From contig BSBK01006357.1 in assembly GCA_027943335.1 (NCBI GenBank), positions 329,001 to 393,000 on the forward strand: a stretch of 64,000 nt of DNA, read 5' to 3'. Positions 1 to 12,132 of this stretch are shown here, piece after piece (within the stretch, counting starts at the first letter, position 1; each line of letters begins with the position of its first letter). The notes beneath the pieces are model-generated. The model saw only the letters and a list, made by a program, of their open reading frames with translations, made no database searches and was not told the origin of the DNA. The position numbers and the translations under genes are program-made. This stretch comes from Chamaecyparis obtusa. Taxonomy: Eukaryota; Streptophyta; Pinopsida; Cupressales; Cupressaceae.

Positions 1-839
1 ATAAGGACGGGGGCATATATAGGGTTTTCCTTATACTATAGTTTAAATTTTACAAAATGCTAAATCCTTGGAAGGTAACACACATAAGTTGCTAAATCTT
101 GAAGAGACATGCATTTTAATTTTTAGTTTTGCCAAATCCTTAGAAGGTAATGCACATAAGTTTCTAAATCCTAAAGAAGACATGCATTTTCAATTTCAAA
201 TATGCTAAATCCTCTGAAGGTAACACACATAAGTTGCTAAATCCTAAAGAGACACACATTTTATATTCCATAGTGATACAAGAATGTGGATCTATGGGTA
301 TTCCAAAAGCCGTCAAAAGACACATTACAACTACAAAGCACATTTTATGGGTGAACCATCAGGTTTGTCTACCTATTGGGCTCTCCCACCTTGTTGATTC
401 ACGGTAAGGTGGGCATCTTACTGGATGAGGTAATCACTCTCTTTTCTCTCTTTCGCTTTCATGCTAGTAGGATTAGATCATGAAGATATGTTATTTATAG
501 TGTTTCTCTTATCTTTCTTATGTAGTCATTTATTCTTTTATGATAGCTTTCCAAATATGATATTAGTATAGGAAGCATTTCTTAGCAAGGTTTCCTTTGC
601 TAGTTGATTTGAGTTTATTTTTTTTACTAACACCTCTTTTTTGTGTCTTTTAGCTTTGTCTTTATTTTCTCTTTGTTTTCATACCCTTGTGCATGTATGT
701 CAAGTTAGAATCCTTGGCATGGGGGCTCATGTCCTTAACTAAGTGATGTTCTACCTCATTGTGATCCACTGGAGTCTTTCTTCTAACTTTACCGTGAGTA
801 TTTTTCAATTTCCATACTCCTGCTAAAGTGGGGGCTTAA
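1..839 (+). mobile_element. 3' end of the internal region of an upstream, truncated LTR element
   Basis: This stretch matches 4489-5327 along its whole length (839 bases each, with scattered substitutions). It ends in a G-rich purine tract followed by TTAA and then the TG that opens the next repeat. I read it as the tail of the internal region of an element whose 3' LTR is 840-2463 and whose body lies left of the window. The alternative is that it is the first third of one long ~2.45 kb LTR. No coding potential is seen. Sequence upstream of base 1 would decide between the two. Confidence 0.6.
825..835 (+). other. Candidate polypurine tract before LTR A
   Basis: AAAGTGGGGGC lies four bases before the TGTATCATC that opens LTR A. 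A purine-rich tract just upstream of a TG is the plus-strand primer signature of LTR retrotransposons. This is the main evidence for placing the LTR start at 840 rather than at or before base 1. Confidence 0.6.
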
Positions 840-1032
840 TGTATCATCTTAAAATGGACGTACTTCCATATTAAGACTTTTTAGCCCTCCGTAGGGGGTG
901 TTTTGGGCCATTATCATGTTGTCATCTAATTTCTTCCCCTTTTCCATCTTTTGTGCCTGTTTAGGACCTTGATTAGGCCTCTCTAGAAACTACTTTCCCC
1001 ACCTGGCATATTTTCCAAGGGTCTTAACCCCC

Positions 1033-1097
1033 TGGGTCAAGGTCGACCTCAACCTTGACCTAGGTTAGGGTCAACCTTGACCTTTATCTAGGTCCCC
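1033..1097 (+). repeat. GGTCAA/TTGACC inverted mini-repeat (W-box-like cluster), LTR A
   Basis: Head-to-head and direct copies of GGTCAA and TTGACC alternate here, about 200-260 bases upstream of the LTR TATA box. I count four TTGAC cores on both strands. TTGAC(C/T) is the WRKY-factor W-box core. The matching tract in LTR B is longer. Confidence 0.6.
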
Positions 1098-1293
1098 CTT
1101 TTTTATGGGAAAGTGTGCCAGATGTGGGGGGAGACTCAAAATTTATTTTTTCCACTTCTGGGTCAGCTGCTTCGGGCTTCAAAGTGGTGACTCTTATAAC
1201 ACATTTAATATAGGTCCACTTCTAAGGGGATGAACCTAATTGGAATTTATTTCTCATATGTCGGCCTCTCTAGAAGTTGGCATCCTAGACTAG

Positions 1294-1300
1294 TATATAA
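1294..1300 (+). promoter_or_regulatory. TATA box of LTR A
   Basis: TATATAA within AGTATATAAGGAAGCC, conserved in LTR B at the same relative position and followed by a pyrimidine-rich tract. It is the expected core promoter for the element transcript, reading rightward. Confidence 0.6.
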
Positions 1301-2261
1301 GGAAGCCTTCTCCTCTCATTTTAAGGGGACAAAGGAAGAAGGAGAAACAAAGAAGGGGTGAAAAAGGATGAGGAAGAAAAGAGAGGAAAAAGAAAAGAGG
1401 AAGGAGGATCATTCTACGCATAATCTATCATCTAATTTCAAGCTTCCAAATGTTCAATCAAGGTTTTCAAGTCTTCTTCTCAACATTTATTCATTCTTCC
1501 TTCAAGGTGGATTCCAAGCATATAATCATGGAGGTTTTGATTTACATTTATGGTTTTTAATGTTGAGTCTAAGCTTTCATATTAACATACTTGTTCACAT
1601 TTCAAATACAATTGCATATCTATTGAATATCATAGCTTCATTGTTAGATCTTCTTCTACTACTTGCTAGCATTCTCCATTTTAGTTTTGATTTCAAGGTT
1701 AATTCCTAAATCAGGGTTTGACTAAGGAAAACCCCTCCCCCAACAAACAAAACCATTTTTCTTGTAGGAATAGGTACAGAATAGAGAATTACAGAGCAAA
1801 TTTGGATACCCTTTTTGGTAACTTTCAGGATTCGTGAATAGATTTTATGTCAGAATAGTGCAGGTCAAGGTCGACATAAAGGGGGACAATTGCACCCCCA
1901 TATTCAAGTTAAGGTCGACCTGGCTCAGAAAAGAAAAATATTTCTGGGTTTTCTCCATCTTTGTGTTTCCAAGCCAAGGCAAGTTGCAGAATTTCCAAAA
2001 ACTTAGTACAGACACTAGAAAACAGCAATTTCTAGATCTTCTATATTTTAAGATAAATGTTTCATTTTATCCTAATCTTTCTGATTTTTTTTTTACTTTG
2101 TAATTAATAAATTAGACCCCATTTTCCTCTTTATCCATAAGTAGTTGATTCCTTTTTGCATTGATCGTCTCCTTTTAGTTAATCGATTGGGATCTCCTTG
2201 TCTTGGATTAGGAGGTACTATATATCTACAATATTTTCAACGCACCCCATCAACAAACACA

Positions 2262-2459
<198 letters not shown>

Positions 2460-2466
2460 TACATTT

Positions 2467-2480
2467 TGGTGAACCCGCGA
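2467..2480 (+). other. Candidate primer binding site
   Basis: TGGTGAACCCGCGA begins three bases after the LTR A terminus. The leading TGG pairs with a tRNA CCA end. I cannot assign the tRNA from memory with certainty. Confidence 0.5.
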
Positions 2481-2642
2481 TAGACAACTCTTTCTTTTTG
2501 GTGTTGGATGCTTTGCCTCTTTTCCTTAAGACTAGCTTAGATTAGTTTTCTTTTATGCTCTTGCATTTTAAAATACAAAAACATAAAACAAAAATCTACA
2601 TACTAATCAAAATACAAAAACATTTCTTGCATTTCATTCACT

Positions 2643-3035
2643 ATGAAGATCCTTGAGATGCTTTGGTGTGTGGTTATTCTCCTCTTAGCATCTCTTTATA
2701 GTACTTATGATGTTTACGAGAGTATCATCCATTTCATTATGTTTTTCACTCTTCATGTTTCACTTTCTTATGCTATTATGAAATTGACTAATACTAGCCT
2801 TCCTACTTTCAAAACTTTCATTAAGAATTTGTGTGGCAGACTTATTGCTCTTTTGGATTATGTGAAGAATTTGGTAGATGATACCCCATTTCCTAATCTT
2901 CCTAATCCTAATCCTAATCCTATCCTTCCTAATCCAATTCATAATATTCTCATTCCCATTTCTCCATCTACTATTCCTAGTTCTTCCCACACTTATGATG
3001 GGGCTCAAACTGTGGTTCATGATGCAAATGTGTGA
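2643..3035 (+). CDS. Hypothetical ORF with hydrophobic N-terminus and Asn-Pro repeats
   Basis: A 130-codon ORF in the internal region. The first ~50 residues are hydrophobic, like a signal or membrane segment. Residues ~80-100 are an Asn-Pro-Asn-Pro repeat produced by a degenerate CCTAAT hexamer repeat at 2892-2935. I recognise no family. It may be a decayed fragment of the element's gag region or chance coding in AT-rich DNA. Downstream (3040-3190) the codon pattern remains protein-like but with stops, so it may once have joined the ORF at 3189. Confidence 0.25.
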   Translation: MKILEMLWCVVILLLASLYSTYDVYESIIHFIMFFTLHVSLSYAIMKLTNTSLPTFKTFIKNLCGRLIALLDYVKNLVDDTPFPNLPNPNPNPILPNPIHNILIPISPSTIPSSSHTYDGAQTVVHDANV

Positions 3036-3188
3036 GAATTCTTTGATTTACCTTCCCCTTATTATTTGATCCATGATGATATTAAAGGGGAGAGAAAAAA
3101 AACTTCTTCTAAACCTATCATTCCACCTTACACAATGTTTTATCATGATCACTATAAACAATCACCTCCTGCATAAGCTTTACAAGAT

Positions 3189-3572
3189 ATGTACACTATA
3201 GGATATAATATGGTGGCTAAACAATGTTATAAGGGTTTAGGGCTTGGTGTTAATGAACAAGGTATTAAATATCTAGTTCATCTATCCCCTAAACAAGATA
3301 TGTATGGTCTTGGCTTTCTGCTATCTCAATTTAAGGTGGTTGATTCTAATCATTTCCCTCCTCTTCGTGTTCTTCTTACAACACCTTCCTTAGATTACCT
3401 TGATACCCCTCAAGATGTGGCTAAGAAGGTGTATGTTCAATTAATAAATTCTAAGAAAGAAATATTTAAACCTATGCTGAAAGATGCTCTCTCCAAGTAC
3501 AAATGTCCTTTTTACTATAGTAATACACATTTACTTGTTGATTGTGTGCATTTCAAGATGTATGTTAGATAA
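3189..3572 (+). pseudogene. G-patch plus zinc-knuckle-like fragment of a gag-pol protein
   Basis: This 127-codon ORF opens with a G-patch-like segment: GYNMVAKQ, then YKGLGLG, NEQGI and, further on, YGLGF, so the spaced glycines fit a G-patch. Near its C-terminus (residues ~107-120) it has C-x2-Y-x4-H-x4-C-x2-FK. This is the same spacing as the C-x2-H-x4-H-x4-C-x2-LK knuckle in the Tat element at 59104-61050, with one His replaced by Tyr. It is probably the remnant of a Tat-like polyprotein kept in a shortened element. G-patch domains are known inserts in plant Tat-type polyproteins. A function in RNA binding is inferred only. Confidence 0.45.
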
Positions 3573-5312
3573 AGAGCTTCTTTAGGAATTATATCTCACT
3601 CTCGTGCAGTTTTACAATTTCTTCATAATTTCCATACGAGGAATACCCGTCATTCTTCTATAATATAGATATTTTCTCCTCTTGTCTCTTGACTAGGTGG
3701 CAAGAGGTATTTCTTCCATTTTTCTAGGATCCATTATGCTCTTAGCATGTATTTTGTTTTGAGCTTAATTGGTTATTCTTTATATATTTTATCCCTATGG
3801 TTTTGTATTATGATATCTTTCCTTCGCTCATAATCATCCATAGCTCTCTTCTAGTATTCATGATATATTTTCTAAATACATTTGTTTTGCAAATATATCT
3901 CTTTGTTATGGCATATCTTGGTATATCCCTTGCTTTCATCTCTATGGGGCAAGGTTTTGCTTCTTTCTCTCTGTCTAGGGGTCTACTTTCCTTAGCTTAG
4001 TGGCATTTGTTTATTCTGCAACATTATATCCTTATATTGATTGATGTTTTGGATATGGATATCCTTTTATGTGAGAGGTTGTTGTCCTAGGTCATCACCT
4101 CTTCTTTATTTTGCAAATTATGTTCTTTATAAACTCTTTCCCTTGCTTTGGGGTTAGATTTTTCTTCCTTCATTCCAAGATTCCTCTTCCTCTTTATTGT
4201 GGGGGGCTTGATGATTGAATCTTTGATCCCTCTTTACTTTTCTTTGAAAGATGATATTTTATCCAAAGCACTCCTCTATGTTGGGGGTCTTATTGATAAG
4301 ATCTATTTCTCTTTGAGGATCCTTTTTCCATAAGTGACATATTATTTTTCATGATTATCTATGCTCTTCAATGTAAGGGTCAATACTCTTTACTAAGAAT
4401 ATAGTGTACATTGTTGCTAATAAGATATCTCCTTACTTTGTGAAGTAGGTATCCTCCTCTTCCTTATCATGTCTATTAGGTAGCCATGATAAGGACGGGG
4501 GAATATATAGGGTCTTCCTTATACTATAGTTTACATTTTACAAAATGCTAAATCATTGGAAGGTAACACACATAAGTTGCTAAATCCTAAAGAGATGCGC
4601 ATTTTCATTTTTATTTTTGCCAAATCCTTAGAAGGTAATGCACATAAGTTTCTAAATCCTGAAGAAGAAAAACATTTTTAATTTCAAATATGCTAAATCC
4701 TTCGAAGGTAATGCACATAAGTTTCTAAATCATGAAGAGACACGCATTTTATATTCCATAGTGATACAAGAATGTGGATCTATGGATATTCCAAAATCCA
4801 TCAGAAGACACATCACAACTACAAAGCACAGTTTATGGGTAAACTATCAGGTTTGGCTACCTATTGGGCTCTCCCTCCTTGGTGATTCACGGTAAGGTGG
4901 GCATCTTACTAGATGAGGTAATCACTCTCTCTTTTCTCTCTTTCGCTTTCATGCTAGTAGGATTAGATCATGAAGCTATGTTATTTATAGTGTTTCTCTT
5001 GTCTTTCTTATGTAGTCACTTATGCTTTTATGATAGCTTTCCAAATATGATATTAGAATAGGAAGCATTTCTTAGCAAGGTTTCCTTTGCTAGTTGATTT
5101 GAGTTTATTTTTGTACTAACCCCTCTTTTTTGTGTCTTTTAGCTTTGTCTTTATTTTCTCTTTGTCTTCATACCCTTGTGCATGTATGTTGAGTTAGAAT
5201 CCTTTGCCTGGGGTCTCATGTCCTTAACTAAGTGATGTTTTACCTCGTTGTGATTCACTGGAGTCTTTCTTCTAACTTTACCATGAGTATGTTTGATTTC
5301 CATACTCCCGCT
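3573..5312 (+). other. Non-coding remainder of the internal region
   Basis: T-rich sequence with no ORF I can support. Its last 820 bases match 1-838. Short ORFs at 3797, 4148 and 4864 are low-complexity and look like chance. Confidence 0.6.
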
Positions 5313-5323
5313 AAAGTGCAGGC
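5313..5323 (+). other. Candidate polypurine tract before LTR B
   Basis: AAAGTGCAGGC, the counterpart of the tract at 825-835, with two G-run positions changed. It precedes TTAA and the TG of LTR B, as in copy A. Confidence 0.5.
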
Positions 5324-5520
5324 TTAATGTATCATCTTAAAATGGAAGCACTTCCATATTAAGACTATTTAGCCCTCCGTAGGGGGTGTTTTGGGCCATT
5401 ATCATGTTGCCCTCTAATTTTTGCCCCTTTTACATCTTCTATGCCTATTTAGGACCCTGATTGGGCCTCTCTAGAAACTGCTTTCCCCACCTGGCATATT
5501 TTCTAGGGGTCTTAATCCCC

Positions 5521-5633
5521 TGGGTCAAGTTTGACCTCGACTGTGACCTAGGTCAGGGTCAACCTTGACCCTGACCTAGGTCAAGGTCAACCTCAACCCT
5601 GACCTAGGTCAAAGTCAACCTTGACCTTGACCC
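5521..5633 (+). repeat. Expanded GGTCAA/TTGACC cluster, LTR B
   Basis: The counterpart of 1033-1097 but about 48 bases longer. I count about ten TTGAC/GTCAA cores here against four in LTR A, interleaved with CCTAGG palindromes. It is upstream of the LTR TATA box. Confidence 0.6.
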
Positions 5634-5836
5634 AGATCCCCCTTTTTAATTGGAAAGTGTGTTAGATATGGGGGAGACTCAAAAGTTCTTTTTCCCGCTT
5701 CTGAGTCGGCTTCTTCGAGCTTCAAAGTGGTGAATCTTAAAAGAAACTTAATATAGTTCCACTATTAAGGGGATGAGCTTGATTAAAATTTATTTCTCAT
5801 ATGTCAGCCTCTCTAGAAGTTGAAGTCCTAGACTAG

Positions 5837-5843
5837 TATATAA
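5837..5843 (+). promoter_or_regulatory. TATA box of LTR B
   Basis: TATATAA in the same context as the LTR A box, so two of two LTR copies retain it. Confidence 0.6.
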
Positions 5844-6796
5844 GGAAGCTTTCTCCTCTCATTTTAAGGGGAGAAAGAAAGTAGGAGAAATAAAGAAGGG
5901 AAAAAAAAGGAGGAAGAAAAGAGAGGAAAAAGAAAAGAGGAAGGAGGATCTTTCTACGCATAAGCTATCATCTACTTTCAAGCTTCCAAGTGTTCAATCA
6001 AGGTTTTCAAGTCTTCTTCTCAAGATTTATTCATTCTTCCTTCAAGGTGGATTCCAAGCATATAATCATGGAGGTTTTAATTTACATTTATGGTTTTTAA
6101 TGTTGAGTCTAAGATTTCATAAGAACATACTTGTTTACATTTCAAATACAATTGCATATCTATTGAATATCATAGCTTCATTGTTAGATCTTCTTCTACT
6201 ACTTGCTAGCATTCTCCATTTTAGTTTTGATTAATTTCTAAATCAGGGTTTGACCAAGGCAAACCCTTGCCCCAACAAACAAAACCCTTTTTCTTGTAGG
6301 AATAGGTACGGAACAACAAATTACAGAGTAGATTCAGATACCCTTTTCAACAAACTTTCAGGATTCATGAATAGATTTTTTGTCGGAACAGTGCAGGTCA
6401 AGGTTGACATAAAAGGGCGCAATTGTGCCCTCGTATTTGGGTCAAGGTCAACCTTGGTTAGAAAAGAAAAGATTTTTGAGTTTTCTCTGTCTCTATGTTT
6501 CCAAGCCAGAGTAGGTTACAAAATTTCCAAAAACTTAGTACAGACACTAGAAAACAACAATTTCCAGATCTACTACATTTCAAGATAAGTGTTTCATTTT
6601 ATCCCAATCTTTCTGATTTATTGTTTTACTTTATAATTAAGAAATTAGACCACATTTCCCTCTTTATCCATAACCAGTTGATTCCTTTGTGCATTGATAA
6701 TATCCTTTTGGTTAATCAATTGGGATCTCCTTATCTTGGATTAGGAGGTACTATATATCTATAATATTTTCAACACACCCCACCCACAAACACATT

Positions 6797-6929
<133 letters not shown>

Positions 6930-6933
6930 TATA

Positions 6934-8405
6934 GTTTGTAACTATCATGATAAGTATAGTCAAAACTAGTTGACATCAATGACAACATATTGACTAATTT
7001 AATCATCTTACATATTACTTTAATAGCTCGGTCACCTCCTGAATCTTTGTCAAGATATTCAATCAGTTGTAGGTTAACACAACCTACAAAACCAATGAAT
7101 TAATAGTCTCATTCAAAAATATCTTAATCTTGGTCAACCATTCTGAAAAACCATTGTTAGAAGATAGAAAATATCAAAGACTTGCAAGAAATCCCAATCA
7201 TGCATTGAACTAAGTGCAAATAAAGTGCAAGTTCATCACAATCTTTTTTTGCTTTTGACCTAATCAAAAAGATCTGATTTGTTTGATATAATTTTGACCC
7301 CAAAAATAGAAATGTAGAGAAGAGACCTCTGCTAAAAATATGAGATCTTTCCCAAAATGTAAAAAAAATAAGAATATTCTTTAATTTGTGCTCTAGAGCC
7401 CTGATTTATCCAAATAAACCATTTTTCAAAGATTGAATTTTGGAGCCATTTTCTTTCATCAAAATGAAAAACAAAAACAACACATCCTTGTATAATTATC
7501 ATACCTTTCCAAAAATGTAAAGTTTTTAGAAAAATATGCTGATTCGCAACCAAAAATTTATTTTCATGAAAAATAATAAAAAATTTATCACTCATGGTAA
7601 AACAATAAAAAAAAGTTGATTTTCAAACTAAGACATTTTTGGATTGTCCCTCACATGCAAAACACAATTTAGAGAAAAATTCCAAGTTGTTTGCAAGATA
7701 TGATCAAATCTTTCAAAACCCTAGGGTTTTCTCTTCAACTCAACCTACACAAGGATTATCCTTACAAGATTAGCCTACAAATGAAAGAGAGGTCTTCTTT
7801 AATAGAAATTGAATAGGATTTGCTGGAGGAGATTAAAAGGTAAAATATTGGATGAACAACATTAAGAGGCAAAAGAGGAGTGGCTAAGATGAAGAGGCAA
7901 AAGAAATGAGTGGCTAGGATTAAGAGGCAATGCAAAATTCAAACTCCACTTTTAGTGGGAAAGATGAATTTGAAATGATTGGTGGAGAAAAAAGATGGAG
8001 AGGCAGATACTTTGGTAAAGGTGCTTGTGCACATTATTAGAGGTAATCCACCTTTTTAACCAAGATTAGAGGAATATTAGTAAAAAGAAAGATTAGGAAA
8101 AAGGGAAAAAGATGATTAAATTAAAATTATTTTAATCTAACCAAGGTTTAGAAGAACTTTAGGCTAGTGGAGAAATAAAATAAATGAAATTTATTTTATA
8201 TAAGGAAATGGAGGGATAATATATTATAGTATTTAAACAAAATTTAAATACAAAGGGAATATGAATTTATTTAATTTAATTAATTTAATTAAATAAATAG
8301 AGGAATATAACAATATAGTTAATTAATAAAAATCAACTATAATGCTAAGGGAAAATATTAATAAAAATTAATATTAGAGTGTAAAGGATAATTTTAGGTG
8401 TCTAT
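6934..8405 (-). other. Flank with a fragment homologous to a Tat-element leader
   Basis: 7160-7750 aligns, with many substitutions and small gaps, to 20225-20790, the leader next to the PBS of the neighbouring Tat element, in the same orientation. Shared stretches include GACCTA-TCAA-AAGATCTGATTT and TTAGGGTTTT-CTC. 7750-8405 has no match I can see and is AT-rich. The minus ORF at 7332-7595 lies inside the homologous stretch and is not protein-like. I infer a remnant of an older related element. Confidence 0.55.
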
Positions 8406-9655
8406 TGTGTGTGTGAATTTTGTACCTGATCTGTAGACACAACACTTCAGTAAAACATTAGAGGTTAGCTATAATCAAAATCGTGCAAAATTGAAATCTA
8501 CTCTAACCAAGCGATTTACTGCCTTCCAGTAGGTGCGAGATTGATGTTCTCAGATTGTAATCGAGATCAGTGACCTAGACGACACCTAAATGAAGGATTT
8601 GAATGCAATTGATCTAGATATGAAATATGAATGCAATTAATCTATTTTTTTGGATTTTCTATGCAATAAGAATGAAAAATCTGATATGAAATCTATGCTA
8701 GATGAAATTGATATGCTATGAATGCTATTGAAAATTGATATGCAATGCTAATCTAACAATGATATGCAATATGAATGCAAAAAAAATAAGATTGATCTCA
8801 CAAAGATGTCGATTCGCAAGAGCTTTGATTCTTCAATTCCAATTCTTCAAAATAGTTGTGCAATTCATAGATGACTTTTGCAAAGTAAGCTTGCAAAATT
8901 ATGAGATGAATTATGAAGAGCTAAGCCTTGTTTTTATAGAAATCCAGGGCTTTGGAGGTGTATGAGAAAAAGCCATAAATCACTCAAATAACTCAGGTTG
9001 ATTTTTGAGTTATTTTTAAATAAAGGATAATTAACTCACAAAAATATGCAAAAGCTAAGTTTTAACTCAAAATAGAGTTTAGCTTTAATTGATAATTGAT
9101 AGTTGTCTACTTTTATGATTGTGCATATTTTATTTATGAATTAATTTAATAATAAAGTGATTTATGCTCAACTTAACTGCTTTTAAAAATAAAACAATTG
9201 ATTTATGGGTTAATCAATTATTTAATCAAACTTTTATTAAAAACTATATTATTAAATAATGACAACTTGCTTTAATTAATTAAATAAGAATTTAATCAAT
9301 TATTCATATGATATTAGATTTATTGTTAAAATTAAATAATACAATTAATAATAGATATAATTAAATTTAATTACACAATTAAGTGGCAAATATTAAATCT
9401 AATTAATTAAATATGAAAATATTCAATTAATCAAACTTTAGGATAAATGTGATTTATTGCCAAATAATTATAAAATTAAAGATAATTATGATGATTAGGA
9501 ATATTGCTAGGAATATTCCCTGTGCAGAATTTAAGATAATCAATTAGATTTGATGATGTTCAGATGTGCCTTAGGTTAGGACTTCGATGTCGATTTTGTT
9601 TGATTTGTCGATGTAGGAGGTTAATGAACTTATAGCCCATTTTTGGGGTATTACA
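8406..9655 (-). repeat. 3' LTR of element 1
   Basis: 1250 bases, + strand TGTGTGTGTGAATTTT to GGGGTATTACA. It is ~98% identical to 20839-22089. In element orientation it begins TGTAATACCCC just after the polypurine tract. The + strand 76-codon ORF present in both LTRs (8735, 21168) is a shadow of this repeat. Confidence 0.95.
8931..8938 (-). promoter_or_regulatory. TATA box in the 3' LTR of element 1
   Basis: On the minus strand the sequence reads CTATAAAAACAAGG, a strong TATA box. The same octamer is in the right (5') LTR at 21364-21371, where it would start the element transcript. Confidence 0.55.
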
Positions 9656-9670
9656 TTTTTCCCCTCTTTG
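9656..9670 (-). other. Polypurine tract of element 1
   Basis: On the minus strand AAAGAGGGGAAAAA abuts the TGTAATACC start of the 3' LTR. The second Tat element has AAAGAGGGG at the equivalent place (49561-49570), and the next ~40 bases inward are also conserved. Confidence 0.85.
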
Positions 9671-11815
9671 AATTACTGTGCGAAGTGCAGTGGTTCAAAG
9701 ATAGTCTGTGTTTGATAAAGATATGAAACTAATTCAAAAGATAAACCGATCTCAAGATAGAAACCGATTGAAAGATATTGAGATAGGAGTTGATTGATAT
9801 TGAATTTGATATGAAGATAATAGGTCCTAAATGACCAAAGATAATGTTCACTATAATAGAAAATGAACCTATGATTGCGAAAAAGTGTCCAAAATGCCTG
9901 ATTCCAAACCTTAGGATTGGAAAGAAGTGAGTGACCCGTTCCAGACTCGATTGTCTTAGCAGAACTAGCAGGTATCACATCCAAACCCTTCAATTGCCAA
10001 AGAACCAAGGAAAGAACACTATGATCTGATGGTTGCAAAAATTGATACGGATTACAGATTAAGAGAATAACATATTGATATGGATCAATGAATCTGATAT
10101 GCCCCAAGTGATGATAGATTTGCCCCGAGCGATGAGGTCTTTTTTTTTTTATGAATCAGTAACTAGACGTGATTGTTTGTCTTGATTACTGATGAAAGAT
10201 ATTGATAGATTTGATTGACAGACTTTGAATGATGTGCAATACCATGCCCCCTTCAGGATTAAAATTGAAATCTAACAAGAAAAGTCAGCGTTATAGTTTA
10301 GAAGCATGTTAATTGATTTGAGAAGTGTGGTGAAACACATTCAAGAACACATTCTGCATCGTTGGAAGGTCCCAAAAGACCAAGTTTGACTAGGTTTGAC
10401 CATGAGTTGACCATGGTTGACCAAGTTGAAATTTTGATAGTTTGATGTAAGATAATCAGTTAAGTTGAATACTAGATTTTTGTGATGATTGAAGGTTGAT
10501 TATGCAAGCAATTAATAATATGAATGATCTCAGATTTGAATTTTGATCCTGAAAAAGGATTCTACTTGTTGTTTCATTGGAGGAACCTTCGTGTGAGATT
10601 CAGTTCTTGTTAGACTTGAAGATGCGATTTGAAGAATCATTTAAGCATTGAATTTTGTTTAATCATTGTGAGATCATGCAAACATGCAAAATGCAATGAG
10701 ACATGCAAAATGAAATGAGACATGCAAAATGAAATGCAACCTAAGACCTAGGACCTAGTCACTGATCATATGTCGATTTGTTATCATCATTAAACTTTTA
10801 GGTAACTGGATAAATCAATACAATGCCCACTAGCCATGAAACCATAGACATATGAATATCGATTTGTATGCGCAAGAATCAATACAAAACCCACTAGTTA
10901 TACAACCATGGACATATGAATATTGATTTGTTTTCAGAATGTTGGATCAGATATAAGCACCAAGGCACAAACGCCAGGATGACCTGAATATCATGTCCAT
11001 TTTGATATAGCAATTTGTACAAGCATCAAAACATAAACGTCGTGATGACCTGAGTACGCCTTGCATTTAACATACACATCAAACAATCAAAAGATCATTC
11101 TAAATCCAGTGTGAATTACCCATAGTGACCCTTTATTGTTCACATCCTTAGGCAAGATCGCGTTCCATAGTAGGAGAAAGAACTTACTCAAAAAGACAAT
11201 AGTTAGATCAAACGTCCTTGAATTGTCTAGGTATCAATGGTCGAGGTACGCATGGCCATCCAATTCGAGATAGAGGCTCTTATAGTCGGACACCATTTCG
11301 ATCCAGAATTTCCAAAGTTGTTAGATTTTCACATACAAGCAGAAGACAAAGAAAAGATTATGCCCCCAGTCATCACTGTCTAAATCCTATAAAGGACATC
11401 ATCGAAGAGCTCGAAGGGACATAATATGCAAAAATCTCAATGCAAATCAGTAAGCATACAAGGAGATAAAAGCATGTAAAAAGCATAGATTGTTTTCAGT
11501 TGAGTTTTGATGTTTGATTGCGTTGTTGTAGATGCAAAATCCTTTCTGGAGATGAGACAGACAGACTGACTCAACTTGAAGCTTCAAAGGACTTTGACTG
11601 GATAGGATACGTCTAAGATACATTGGAGGCCATAGGATATGACATTGATTGCCCCCAAGTTTGAACATTGATAGGATATAAACGCGCAAGCTGATTGGTG
11701 TACAAACTGACTTATTGAAAACTGGAAATGTTGAAACAAATCGGGAGATATGTACAACTAAAGCAAGACTGAAAGCTGGGAAAGACCAAGATTGTGCTGA
11801 TAGATGGAGCATTTG
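9671..11815 (-). other. 3' untranslated part of element 1
   Basis: 2.1 kb between integrase and the 3' LTR with no supported gene. The 144-codon minus ORF at 9673-10107 has low-complexity, non-conserved sequence. A cluster of four TTGAC cores (TTGACT once, TTGACC three times) lies at about 10388-10425. In the second Tat element the equivalent space is about twice as long and holds an antisense PMD ORF, which is absent here. Confidence 0.5.
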
Positions 11816-11819
11816 GAAC

Positions 11820-12070
11820 AAGTGGCACCCGTTTGCCGAGTTTTCATCATCTTGGTAGAGATTCTATTTTTCCTACCAAGGCACCTGTTTCCAGGTTTTC
11901 ACCAAGGCACTTTTTCTTTTTTTTATTTTTTGTATTTTTCATTTTTTCAATTTTTTTGTACTTTTGATTTTTTCAATTTTTTTGTACTTTTCATATTTTT
12001 TGATTTTTTTTGTGAATCATCAAGGTGCCTATTGCTAGGTTTTCACCAAGATGTTCATTTTTTCAAGACA
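11820..12070 (-). repeat. Repeated CCTAG(C/G)...GGTGCCTTGG motif downstream of integrase
   Basis: Two to three imperfect copies of a ~35-base unit (+ strand ACCAAGGCACC ... AGGTTTTCACC) flank a long T-rich tract. The same unit and T-rich tract occur at 54391-54530 downstream of integrase in the second Tat element, so it is a conserved element feature, possibly a 3' RNA structure. Confidence 0.6.
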
Positions 12071-12132
12071 TTTACCAAGCACTAAATGTCTTAGGCATAG
12101 AATTTCTTCAGATGGAGAACGTTGATTGGTTC

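Larger units (their letters stand above)
2464..5327 (+). mobile_element. Internal region of a non-autonomous LTR retrotransposon
   Basis: A 2.9 kb interval between LTR A and LTR B, opening with a PBS-like sequence and closing with a polypurine tract. No reverse transcriptase, RNase H or integrase motif is visible. What coding potential remains is a G-patch and zinc-knuckle-like fragment resembling pieces of Tat-type polyproteins. I infer a deletion derivative that depended on a helper. Confidence 0.6.

Noticed and set aside
1368..1709. 113-codon ORF in LTR A
   Set aside because: Broken in LTR B and hydrophobic from T-rich sequence; it begins just downstream of the TATA box in probable untranslated leader.
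8735..8965. 76-codon ORF repeated at 21168
   Set aside because: Present twice only because it lies in both LTRs of element 1, antisense to the element, with AT-driven composition.
9673..10107. 144-codon minus ORF beside the 3' LTR of element 1
   Set aside because: No domain, low complexity, and no counterpart in the second Tat element.
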